A DNA stretch of 5,120 nucleotides from NCBI GenBank assembly GCA_030426065.1, contig JAUHZH010000190.1:1-5120 (forward strand). Reading direction: 5' to 3'. The stretch is from Gammaproteobacteria bacterium. Lineage in GTDB: Bacteria > Pseudomonadota > Gammaproteobacteria > Xanthomonadales > Marinicellaceae. The translations under genes and the position numbers were made by a program. The notes beneath the pieces were generated by a model, which was not told the DNA's origin, ran no database searches, and saw only the letters and a list, made by a program, of their open reading frames with translations. Of this stretch, positions 1-5,120 are shown piece by piece (the stretch's first letter is position 1; each line of letters starts with the position of its first letter).

Positions 1-195
1 GGGGGTGCCGTCTTGTTTGGCCAGGGCTGTGACGTGTTTGGTCACTTCCATTTCGCTCATGCGGTCAGGAATTTGATCCAATTTTGATGAAATCAAATGG
101 TCTGGAATTTCGTCAAATAACTGATTGATGCTGTCAACACCAATGGTGTCGAGCATGTCCTTGATTTCATCTTCAGTATGGGGAATGAAAGGCAT
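1..195 (-). CDS. gcvPA: Glycine dehydrogenase (decarboxylating) subunit 1, P-protein N-terminal half, partial
   Basis: This is the first 65 codons of the alpha subunit of the split P-protein, cut by the left window edge. The family, with the PLP-carrying subunit GcvPB, decarboxylates glycine and passes the aminomethyl group to lipoyl-GcvH. What is seen: the protein starts MPFIPHTEDEIKDML, followed by IGVDSINQLFDEIP, the typical N-terminus of subunit 1 (MPFIPHT, then IGV.SI..LF..IP). Full-length members are about 450 residues, so most of the protein lies outside. The ATG (195-193) overlaps the gcvH stop by one base (TGATG), and the sequence before it (GAAGAAG) is only a weak ribosome binding site, so translation is probably coupled to gcvH. 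The MPFIPHT start indicates the two-subunit enzyme. A gcvPB gene is expected further left but cannot be seen. Confidence 0.93.
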   Translation of the reverse strand, partial: MPFIPHTEDEIKDMLDTIGVDSINQLFDEIPDHLISSKLDQIPDRMSEMEVTKHVTALAKQDGTP

Positions 196-584
196 CAGTC
201 TTCTTCAATCGAGTTGCGGTAATCTTCAGCTGAAAGCAGGTGACCCAAATCGGCACCATCAGCCACTTCAATTTCAAACAGCCAACCGTCATCATACGGA
301 GAATCATTGATCAGCTCAGGTGTGTCTTCCAAAGACTCATTGGCGGCCACAATGGTGCCATCCACTGGGCTGTAAATGTCAGAAGCGGTTTTGACTGACT
401 CAACCACACCACATTCGTCTTCCTGTGCATAGCTTTCGTCCACTTCAGGTGTCTCAACAAAGACAATGTCGCCCAACTGTTCTTGTGCATATTCAGTGAT
501 GCCGACTTTGTAGTTGCCATTGTCCAATTTTTCCAACCACTCATGGCTGGCGGTGTACAACAAATTATCAGGTACGTAACTCAT
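195..584 (-). CDS. gcvH: Glycine cleavage system H protein (lipoyl carrier)
   Basis: Small soluble carrier whose lipoyl-lysine arm shuttles the aminomethyl group between the P, T and L proteins of the cytoplasmic glycine cleavage complex. The 129-residue product matches the usual length. It carries the N-terminal TASHEWLE stretch (11-18), the GITEYAQEQLGDIVFVETP segment (28-46) and the lipoylation motif ESVKTASDIYSPVDG, with the modified lysine at residue 65. NDSPYDDGWLFEIE (93-106) is also typical. The reading frame is open to an upstream ATG at 644 and has another ATG at 590. I chose the ATG at 584 because AGAGGA lies 6 nt before it, because the protein then begins MSYVPDNLLYTASHEW like relatives, and because longer versions would run into gcvT. 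It sits 2 nt after the gcvT stop and overlaps gcvPA by one base, so it is the middle gene of a tight operon. Confidence 0.97.
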   Translation of the reverse strand: MSYVPDNLLYTASHEWLEKLDNGNYKVGITEYAQEQLGDIVFVETPEVDESYAQEDECGVVESVKTASDIYSPVDGTIVAANESLEDTPELINDSPYDDGWLFEIEVADGADLGHLLSAEDYRNSIEED

Positions 585-586
585 GA

Positions 587-1654
587 TCATTCCTCTATTA
601 AAGATTTGCCATTTCTGACAAAAGGTAATTTGACAACACGACAAGGCAAGGTTTTCTTGCGTATCGCAACCGACACAGGATCGGTCATGTTTTTATCCAC
701 CACGGCCATGGCAATGGCCCGTTCAGTGGAGGGTGAAAAACCACCACTGGTGATGATGCCTTGGTGACCGGCTTCATCATTCAAAGTTTGGTCATGGCGC
801 AAAACACCGCGACCTTCTAACACCAAACCAATCAACTTTTTGGTGACACCGGCCGATTTTAACGCATTCAATGCATCTGCGCCTATGAAACTGTCATCGT
901 CTTTGCGAATAGTCCAAGCCAAGCCACACTCCAGCGGTGTGATGTCTTCATTCATGTCTTGGCCGTAGAGGTGCATGCCGGCTTCCAAGCGCAAGGTGTC
1001 TCTGGCTCCCAAACCACAAGGTTTGACGCCGGCTTCGATCAAGCGATCCCACAAGGGTTCTGCGGCATCAGGTGAAACAATGATTTCGACACCGTCTTCA
1101 CCCGTGTATCCAGTGCGACCGACAAAAGTGTCGTCATTGTAACTGGCATAAAAACGCTTGGTTTCTGACAAATCAACATCGATCAAAGGCTGCAATTTGG
1201 CAATCGCATTGGGGCCTTGAACCGCAATCATCGCGGCGTCGGCTTGTTCGGTCATGGTGGCATCAAACGCCGCAATTTGTTTTTCAAACCAGGCGATGTC
1301 TTTGTCGCGTGTACCGGCATTGACCACCACACGGTAATCGGTGTCTGATAATTTATAGACAATCAAATCATCAATCACACCACCTTGCTCATTCAACATG
1401 GTGCTGTACATGGCTTGATTGGTGTTCAATTTCTTGACGTCATTGGCCAACAAGCGGTACAGGAAATCAGTGGCTTCGTTGCCCTTGATGTCAACCACTG
1501 TCATGTGCGAAACATCAAACATGCCTGCATCTCCTCGAACCGCATGGTGTTCTTCTATTTGTGATCCATAGTTGATCGGCATGTCCCAGCCACCGAAGTC
1601 AACCATCTTGGCACCCGCTTTCCGGTGTGCCTCATTCAAGACCGTCTTTTTCAT
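587..1654 (-). CDS. gcvT: Aminomethyltransferase, glycine cleavage system T protein
   Basis: Transfers the methylene group from aminomethyl-lipoyl-GcvH to tetrahydrofolate, releasing ammonia and giving 5,10-methylene-THF in the cytoplasm. The 355-residue product is close to the usual length (about 360). Visible family motifs are GAKMVDFGGWDMPINYGSQ (14-32), EHHAVRGDAGMFDVSHM (35-51), GGVIDDLIVY (91-100, containing the conserved catalytic Asp of the ID-D pair at 95-96), GRTGYTGEDGVEI, GLGARDTLRLEAGMHLYGQD (folate-binding GcvT domain) and ITSGGFSPS in the C-terminal barrel. The ATG at 1654 is preceded by AGGGCGG with a 7-nt gap. An out-of-frame ATG four bases upstream (1658) opens only an eight-codon frame. 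It is the first gene of the gcvT-gcvH-gcvPA operon, with its promoter just upstream. The leader is too short for a glycine riboswitch. Confidence 0.97.
   Translation of the reverse strand: MKKTVLNEAHRKAGAKMVDFGGWDMPINYGSQIEEHHAVRGDAGMFDVSHMTVVDIKGNEATDFLYRLLANDVKKLNTNQAMYSTMLNEQGGVIDDLIVYKLSDTDYRVVVNAGTRDKDIAWFEKQIAAFDATMTEQADAAMIAVQGPNAIAKLQPLIDVDLSETKRFYASYNDDTFVGRTGYTGEDGVEIIVSPDAAEPLWDRLIEAGVKPCGLGARDTLRLEAGMHLYGQDMNEDITPLECGLAWTIRKDDDSFIGADALNALKSAGVTKKLIGLVLEGRGVLRHDQTLNDEAGHQGIITSGGFSPSTERAIAMAVVDKNMTDPVSVAIRKKTLPCRVVKLPFVRNGKSLIEE
591..596 (-). promoter_or_regulatory. Ribosome binding site of gcvH, inside the 3' end of gcvT
   Basis: On the minus strand AGAGGA is followed by ATGATC and then the ATG at 584, a 6-nt spacing. 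The nearer in-frame ATG at 590 touches the AGAGGA directly and is too close to be the preferred start. The site overlaps the last codons and stop of gcvT, which points to coupled translation of the two genes. Confidence 0.7.
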
Positions 1655-1661
1655 TCATTGT

Positions 1662-1668
1662 CCGCCCT
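1662..1668 (-). promoter_or_regulatory. Probable ribosome binding site of gcvT
   Basis: AGGGCGG on the minus strand, 7 nt before the ATG at 1654. It is a partial match to the AGGAGG consensus. It decides between two overlapping ATGs: the out-of-frame ATG at 1658 would be only 3 nt away, so the 1654 start has the better spacing as well as the long frame. Confidence 0.5.
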
Positions 1669-1683
1669 AAAAAAATCTTGCGA

Positions 1684-1712
1684 ATTATACCCCAGTGGAT
1701 TGTTATAATCAC
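1684..1712 (-). promoter_or_regulatory. Probable promoter of the gcvT operon
   Basis: A perfect TATAAT (minus strand, 1689 to 1684) lies about 30 nt upstream of the gcvT ATG. A -35 box at the ideal distance would be GTGATT (1712-1707), a poor match to TTGACA, so an activator may help. The predicted transcript starts near 1677, giving a leader of roughly 23 nt. The -35 zone overlaps the -10 box of the opposite promoter. This rests on sequence match only. Confidence 0.55.
1701..1709 (+). promoter_or_regulatory. Probable extended -10 promoter of the adenosyltransferase gene
   Basis: TGTTATAAT at 1701-1709 is a perfect TATAAT with the TGn extension, typical of sigma-70 promoters that tolerate a weak -35 box. 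No good -35 hexamer lies at 17-18 nt; TTGCGA at 1678-1683 would need a 20-nt spacer. The expected start of transcription is near 1713-1717, leaving only about 11-15 nt before the ATG at 1728. This leader has no visible Shine-Dalgarno sequence. Confidence 0.5.
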
Positions 1713-1727
1713 AGTTTTGCCTGACTA

Positions 1728-2252
1728 ATGACTAGAATTTATACCCGTTCTGGGGACGCCGGAAAAACCGGTTTGGCCAACGCCACCCGCATCGACAAAA
1801 GTGACATTTTGTGCGACGCCATCGGTGACATCGATGAAACCAATGCCGTCATCGGATTGGTCCGCAGCCTGATCGAATCGGAAGACCTTGATGAGCAATT
1901 GTCCGTGATCCAACACAAGTTGTTTGATTTGGGTGCACAAGTCGCTCAGTACAAAGGCAATTTACTCAAAACCAGCGACATCGACCAATTGGAACAGTGG
2001 ATCGATGCCATGCAGGAACACTTACCGCCGTTGAAACAGTTCATCTTACCCGCCGGAAACCCAGCCGGCAGCCAATGCCATCTGGCACGCACCGTCTGCC
2101 GCCGAGCCGAACGCAAAACATGGCAAGCCGCTGTCCATCACGACATCGAAGCCGAAGCCACAAAATACCTCAACCGCCTCTCTGATTACTTGTTTGTTTT
2201 GGCGCGGACCTTGAATGATCAGGATGAGGTGTTTTGGGAAGTGGGTGGGTGA
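1728..2252 (+). CDS. PduO-type ATP:cob(I)alamin (corrinoid) adenosyltransferase
   Basis: Transfers the 5'-deoxyadenosyl group of ATP to cob(I)alamin (or a cob(I)yrinic precursor), making the coenzyme form of B12; family names include PduO, YvqK, CobO-type and human MMAB. The 174-residue product is near the usual 180-190. The N-terminal ATP-binding signature is YTRSGDAGKTGLANATRI (5-22), followed by AIGDIDETNAVIGL (31-44). Near the C-terminus lie FILPAGNPAGSQCHLARTVCRRAER (105-129) and YLNRLSDYLFVLAR (147-160). Arg121, Arg125, Asn149 and the Asp in DIDETN sit where the family has its ATP and cobalamin contacts. It is a helical-bundle trimer in known members. It is transcribed divergently from gcvT, and the next gene starts immediately at its stop codon. 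No B12 riboswitch fits in the short leader. The ATG at 1728 gives the standard MTRIYTRSGD start although no ribosome binding site is seen. Confidence 0.94.
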   Translation: MTRIYTRSGDAGKTGLANATRIDKSDILCDAIGDIDETNAVIGLVRSLIESEDLDEQLSVIQHKLFDLGAQVAQYKGNLLKTSDIDQLEQWIDAMQEHLPPLKQFILPAGNPAGSQCHLARTVCRRAERKTWQAAVHHDIEAEATKYLNRLSDYLFVLARTLNDQDEVFWEVGG

Positions 2253-2981
2253 ATGGTTAAACCTAAGAAAATCTTCAAGTACATGCCAATCAACCAATAC
2301 AGCAAAGAAAACTTAAAAAAGAATCAACTGTATTTTAATATACCTGCCAATTTCAATGACCCTTATGATCAGGACATTCCTTTCATAGAGAAACCCTTAA
2401 CAAAGGACAGTATCTTGCAGAACAAACTTAAGTTTCCTGAGTTGAATGAATTGACATTGAATCAATATAAAAATTTTATCATTTCAGAAGTTAAGCCTTC
2501 CTTTGTAACAGCAATAAAAGAGATTACTAACTCTCATGGTGTGACATGTTTTTCTGAATCCAATAATAATATTTTGATGTGGTCCCATTATGCTGACAGC
2601 CACAAAGGATTGTGTTTAGAGTTTGATGCTGTTCATACTTTTTTTGAGAGATTAATTAAAGTAAAGTATGAGCAATTTTTACCCAAAATAGATCTACTTA
2701 GGTATTTTGATGGCGAATTATCAATAGAGGAAATCAAACAGTATTATTGTACAAAATTCATTGATTGGGAGTATGAGAAAGAATTTAGATTGATGATGAG
2801 CAAAGGCAATCAGGCGTACAAATATCCTAGAGAGTGTTTGATTGGTGTTTATCTTGGATTGAATACCAATGCTGATGATGAAAAGGATATTAGGGTGTTG
2901 TGTCCTGATGTACATTTTTACAAAGCAGCGAAAAGCGAATCAGAGTTCAAAGTGGTGTTTAACGATTATAATTTTGATTAA
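2253..2981 (+). CDS. DUF2971 family protein, function unknown
   Basis: The 242-residue product matches the DUF2971 pattern as I know it: an N-terminal YFNIPANFNDPYD (27-39, family form F..P..FNDPfD), a central VTCFSESNNNILMWSHYAD followed by SHKGLCLEFD (family form CFS...dn.lMW.HYa..h.G.clef), and a C-terminal DWEYEKEFRLMM (W.yE.E.R). No signal peptide or membrane segment is evident, so it should be cytoplasmic. No activity can be assigned from sequence. Its ATG directly follows the adenosyltransferase stop (TGAATG), and the upstream gene end (GGGAAGTGGGTGGG) may act as a ribosome binding site, so it is probably co-transcribed. It is far richer in A+T than its neighbour: the 60-base stretches from 2281 and 2701 hold 16 and 17 G+C, against 36 in the stretch from 2101. 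This suggests horizontal transfer. An alternative in-frame start at Met11 would lose conserved N-terminal sequence. Confidence 0.82.
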   Translation: MVKPKKIFKYMPINQYSKENLKKNQLYFNIPANFNDPYDQDIPFIEKPLTKDSILQNKLKFPELNELTLNQYKNFIISEVKPSFVTAIKEITNSHGVTCFSESNNNILMWSHYADSHKGLCLEFDAVHTFFERLIKVKYEQFLPKIDLLRYFDGELSIEEIKQYYCTKFIDWEYEKEFRLMMSKGNQAYKYPRECLIGVYLGLNTNADDEKDIRVLCPDVHFYKAAKSESEFKVVFNDYNFD

Positions 2982-3167
2982 TTTTGTTCACATACTGGAG
3001 GATGGAATTCTTCGGCCAATATACATTAATCCATTACTTAAAAGATTCACTTTTTTTCTTGAATAAAGAATTTGAGAAATGAAAATTCCCTTACCAATTT
3101 TGCTTATTTATTTCGTGAGATTAGCCTGTCGAAGATCAACTATTTTCCAACAACTGAACATGTGTTT

Positions 3168-3194
3168 TGACAAAATGCTTGTCAGGTTCTTTTT
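3168..3194 (+). terminator. Possible weak rho-independent terminator after the DUF2971 gene
   Basis: TGACAA (3168-3173), loop AATGC, TTGTCA (3179-3184), followed by GGTTCTTTTT. The perfect 6-bp stem, short loop and nearby T-run fit a terminator for plus-strand transcripts. The stem is AT-rich, the T-run begins several bases after the stem, and it lies almost 190 bp after the stop codon. Confidence 0.35.
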
Positions 3195-3221
3195 GCTTCA
3201 ATCCAGAATTCTAACGTCGAT

Positions 3222-3268
3222 AAAAATGATTTGGGTTGCGTGGGGCCAATGGCTGTTCATTGAACCCA
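3222..3268 (-). terminator. Possible terminator of the minus-strand heme protein gene
   Basis: On the minus strand TGGGTT (3268-3263) pairs with AACCCA (3237-3232) across a 25-nt loop that itself contains a short GCC/GGC pairing. It is followed by AATCATTTTTATC, with the T-run at 3226-3222. It lies about 35 bp after the stop at 3303. The long loop and the gap before the T-run make this a weak call. Confidence 0.3.
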
Positions 3269-3302
3269 CACAACATTCGATCAACACAGCATTGATAAAT
3301 CG

Positions 3303-5120
3303 TCAGTTCTGTTCAAAATCATCCTCAAAGATGAGGTCAATGAAATTGGCATCCCAGTGGAGCAGTAATTGTCTGAAAGCTTCTGGTTTGATGGTGGAGG
3401 GCAGTTGTCCTGCTTGATCTTGATCATTGACACCATGACAGCCACCACATGCACGGATTTCTCCTGGTTGGAAAGTGATCCAGTAGCGTTCTCTAACCAC
3501 AGGTGTGGCATCTGGAGCAAGCGATTGCCAGCTGATGGCTCGTCGGGCTGGGACGAAGAAAGCAACTGAACCATCGGGGTAAATCTCAGCGCTGCCGTCA
3601 GGGGCATTTACGAAAGGAATGTTGTTATCCATGGCTTTTTGATCATGGAGGAACTGGGCGATCACCCTTTGCCCAGGGTCTGGGTCAGCGATGCCGCCTG
3701 AACCGCGAATTTGATCGGCTTGAACAAACTGCATATGAGACATTTCATATAAGGTCCCACCATTGGCAATGGTTTGGTGCGGGCTGCCCGCCACTTTTAA
3801 ATTAAAAGGTTGTTGTAAGTCCAGCTCATCACGGGTGGTGACGTCACGCATCACCGCCACTGCCAGATTGTGCGTTCTTAAATAGTTTTTGAACAGTTCG
3901 GCATCGATGTTTTCTTCGGCAAAAATTTGTGCCTCCGGATCAAGCAAGTTTTCGGTTGTCATCGGGGGGATGGCTCTGCTCACAACTTCTGTGGGTTGAA
4001 GTTCCCACAAGGCACCAGTGTATGTGACCAAGACATCAGGGTCGTAATAAGAGATGGTGACATCAGATAAATCAGTGAGTCTTGAGCCTGGAGTCCAATG
4101 AGGCGTGCCTGAATTCAGCGTTTTAAGGGTGAAGTTATATCGGGGCTGGGGATTGGCTCGGGTACCTTCGTTGGCTGCCTGGCGCGTTTCTGCAGTGTGG
4201 GATGCGATGATCTCACCATTATGGAGTGTGATTGGGTCCCGGAAAAAGCCAACATGCTCAGGTGGCACAGGGTCACCATCTGGGACAAAATTGCGGGTGC
4301 TGATGTGTGTCAGGTATTCGACTTCGACATTGGCTGGATTGGCACCAAGTGGTAGCTCAAATGCAATCAACTGTCCGCCTGAATGTGTAGCAAACTCAGG
4401 GGCTTCAATGGCTAAATACCTTCCTGCCTGATTGGGGTCTTCGTCCATTTGAAATGTGTTCAATATGCTGTTTTGGTTGGGTCTGCTGGCGTCAGCAATG
4501 AACTCAACCAAATTGCCATCATCATTCATGCTGCGATTGAAATAGCTGTGCAACTCATGACGGCCGACATGGTTGAGTGTTTCCTCTTCAGTACCGTCTT
4601 GGTTCAGCTGCCAAGGAAAGAAATGATTGATCCTGTGGCCTGTTAAGTTCGTGCCCTGAAGCAAAGCCATTTCAGCTGGACGTGGTTCTGGGAATACTTC
4701 AGCGACTGTGTCTAAGGCAACTGCATCCGGGTTTTCACTGCTGTAATTGAAGCGGTTGTAATTGGTTGGTGAAGCTTGTTGGTCGCGCTGCAAATGATCC
4801 CAACGGGTAAATACCAAACGACCATAACTGTCAATAAATGGACTGAAAGAGCCTGAAGGTGAATGTTGCAAAAGCTGTGCTTGGTTATTAACCAATTTCC
4901 ACAATCCTGTGTTGGTTGGTGTGGATTCGTATTCGTCATGCTGAGGGTAATTGAAACGGTTTTTGGTTCTTGGCATGTCTGATGTGAATATGATGGCATC
5001 ATCAGAGCCGTATATGGGTGTGATGTTGTTGTAGTTATTCGCTTGACCACTCACGCGTTCGATATGGGCGGTTTCACCTTGACCAAAAACTGAGATTTCA
5101 TATATTTGCCAATAGTAATC
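3303..5120 (-). CDS. PD40 beta-propeller protein with one c-type heme motif, hydrazine synthase alpha-like, partial
   Basis: The frame is open to the right edge; its start is outside the window (the GTG at 5054 is internal, and 22 more codons, DYYWQIYEISVFGQGE onward, are readable). Of 605 visible residues the first half has propeller-like strands, such as GSDDAIIFTSDMP, GRLVFTRWDH and NGEIIASH, typical of TolB/PD40 blades. ALWELQPTEVVSR follows mid-protein. The C-terminal domain has YPDGSVAFFVPARRAISWQS and ITFQPGEIRACGGCHG, with CGGCH (3449-3435) as a covalent heme c site. This arrangement is known from HzsA-related proteins, many of which occur in bacteria that are not anammox organisms, so hydrazine synthesis should not be assumed. 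The two heme-site cysteines are the only cysteines visible, which fits a periplasmic or secreted protein. The protein ends FIDLIFEDDFEQN, a possible sorting-type tail. The signal peptide would lie outside. Substrate and partner are unknown. Confidence 0.75.
   Translation of the reverse strand, partial: DYYWQIYEISVFGQGETAHIERVSGQANNYNNITPIYGSDDAIIFTSDMPRTKNRFNYPQHDEYESTPTNTGLWKLVNNQAQLLQHSPSGSFSPFIDSYGRLVFTRWDHLQRDQQASPTNYNRFNYSSENPDAVALDTVAEVFPEPRPAEMALLQGTNLTGHRINHFFPWQLNQDGTEEETLNHVGRHELHSYFNRSMNDDGNLVEFIADASRPNQNSILNTFQMDEDPNQAGRYLAIEAPEFATHSGGQLIAFELPLGANPANVEVEYLTHISTRNFVPDGDPVPPEHVGFFRDPITLHNGEIIASHTAETRQAANEGTRANPQPRYNFTLKTLNSGTPHWTPGSRLTDLSDVTISYYDPDVLVTYTGALWELQPTEVVSRAIPPMTTENLLDPEAQIFAEENIDAELFKNYLRTHNLAVAVMRDVTTRDELDLQQPFNLKVAGSPHQTIANGGTLYEMSHMQFVQADQIRGSGGIADPDPGQRVIAQFLHDQKAMDNNIPFVNAPDGSAEIYPDGSVAFFVPARRAISWQSLAPDATPVVRERYWITFQPGEIRACGGCHGVNDQDQAGQLPSTIKPEAFRQLLLHWDANFIDLIFEDDFEQN

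Larger units (their letters stand above)
2982..3302. other. AT-rich convergent intergenic region without a convincing gene
   Basis: 321 bp between the stop of the DUF2971 gene and the stop of the minus-strand heme protein gene. It holds two weak hairpins that could end transcription from each side (given separately), a 26-codon open frame from an ATG at 3002, and a longer frame from 3079 that runs antisense into the next gene. Neither frame shows a recognisable protein. I see no tRNA, no insertion-sequence ends and no tandem repeat here. Base composition resembles the DUF2971 gene in its first half and becomes more balanced toward 3230-3300. Confidence 0.6.

Noticed and set aside
585..644. 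Longer version of gcvH starting at the ATG at 644
   Set aside because: The extra 20 residues (MSCCQITFCQKW...) are encoded inside gcvT, do not occur in the family, and the ATG at 584 has a well-spaced ribosome binding site and gives the usual 129 residues.
2046..2297. Minus-strand 83-codon frame opposite the adenosyltransferase gene end
   Set aside because: A shadow of the plus-strand coding sequences; it spans the junction of two well-supported genes and shows no domain or start signal.
3280..3296. Inverted repeat ATCAA-N7-TTGAT just downstream of the heme protein stop
   Set aside because: A five-base AT-rich stem with no following T-run; expected by chance in a region of this composition.
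3079..3417. Plus-strand 112-codon frame starting MKIPLPILLIYF, which looks a little like a signal peptide
   Set aside because: The last third runs antisense to the well-supported heme protein gene, no ribosome binding site is evident, and the sequence shows no recognisable family.
3435..3449. Naming the heme protein hydrazine synthase and inferring anammox metabolism
   Set aside because: The relation is to a broad family. No HzsB/HzsC partner or other anammox gene is seen, and the genomic setting is a gammaproteobacterial-type chromosome.
5052..5054. GTG at 5054 as the real start of the heme protein
   Set aside because: The frame stays open to the window edge (22 more codons), no ribosome binding site precedes the GTG, and a start there would give no export signal, although the heme site requires export.

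Overview
The window looks like a chromosomal segment of a free-living Gammaproteobacterium of moderate G+C content. The evidence is a split glycine decarboxylase (a separate P-protein subunit 1 rather than one long GcvP) in the order gcvT-gcvH-gcvPA, proteobacterial-type protein sequences, and a C-terminal IFEDDFE tail on an exported protein. That tail resembles the IFxDGFE endings I associate with secreted proteins of Lysobacterales/Marinicella-like bacteria. The lineage is an inference; no rRNA or marker gene is present to prove it.

Left part (1-1654, minus strand): the glycine cleavage operon, transcribed right to left. gcvT (aminomethyltransferase) is followed after 2 nt by gcvH (lipoyl carrier protein), whose stop overlaps by one base the start of gcvPA (decarboxylase subunit 1, cut by the window edge). 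Together with GcvPB and a shared lipoamide dehydrogenase outside the window, these proteins oxidise glycine to CO2, NH3 and methylene-tetrahydrofolate.

Middle (1655-2981): a 73-bp divergent promoter region holds two TATAAT boxes 14 bp apart, one for each direction. To the right lies a PduO-type ATP:cob(I)alamin adenosyltransferase gene. Its stop codon directly abuts the ATG of a DUF2971-family gene. The DUF2971 gene is sharply more AT-rich than the gene before it, which suggests it was acquired separately and inserted at the 3' end of the adenosyltransferase gene.

Right part (2982-5120): a 321-bp AT-rich convergent intergenic region with two weak hairpins and no convincing gene. It is followed by the 3' end of a large minus-strand gene that runs off the window. 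Its visible 605 residues look like a PD40 beta-propeller protein related to the hydrazine synthase alpha subunit family. It has one c-type heme motif (CGGCH) near the C-terminus, and those are the only two cysteines in the visible protein. It is probably periplasmic or secreted, with unknown substrate.

Most of the window is ordinary metabolism. The points worth a second look are the heme propeller protein with its C-terminal tail, the AT-rich DUF2971 gene, and the compact divergent promoter with a very short leader on the adenosyltransferase side. I do not see a clear new multi-gene system.
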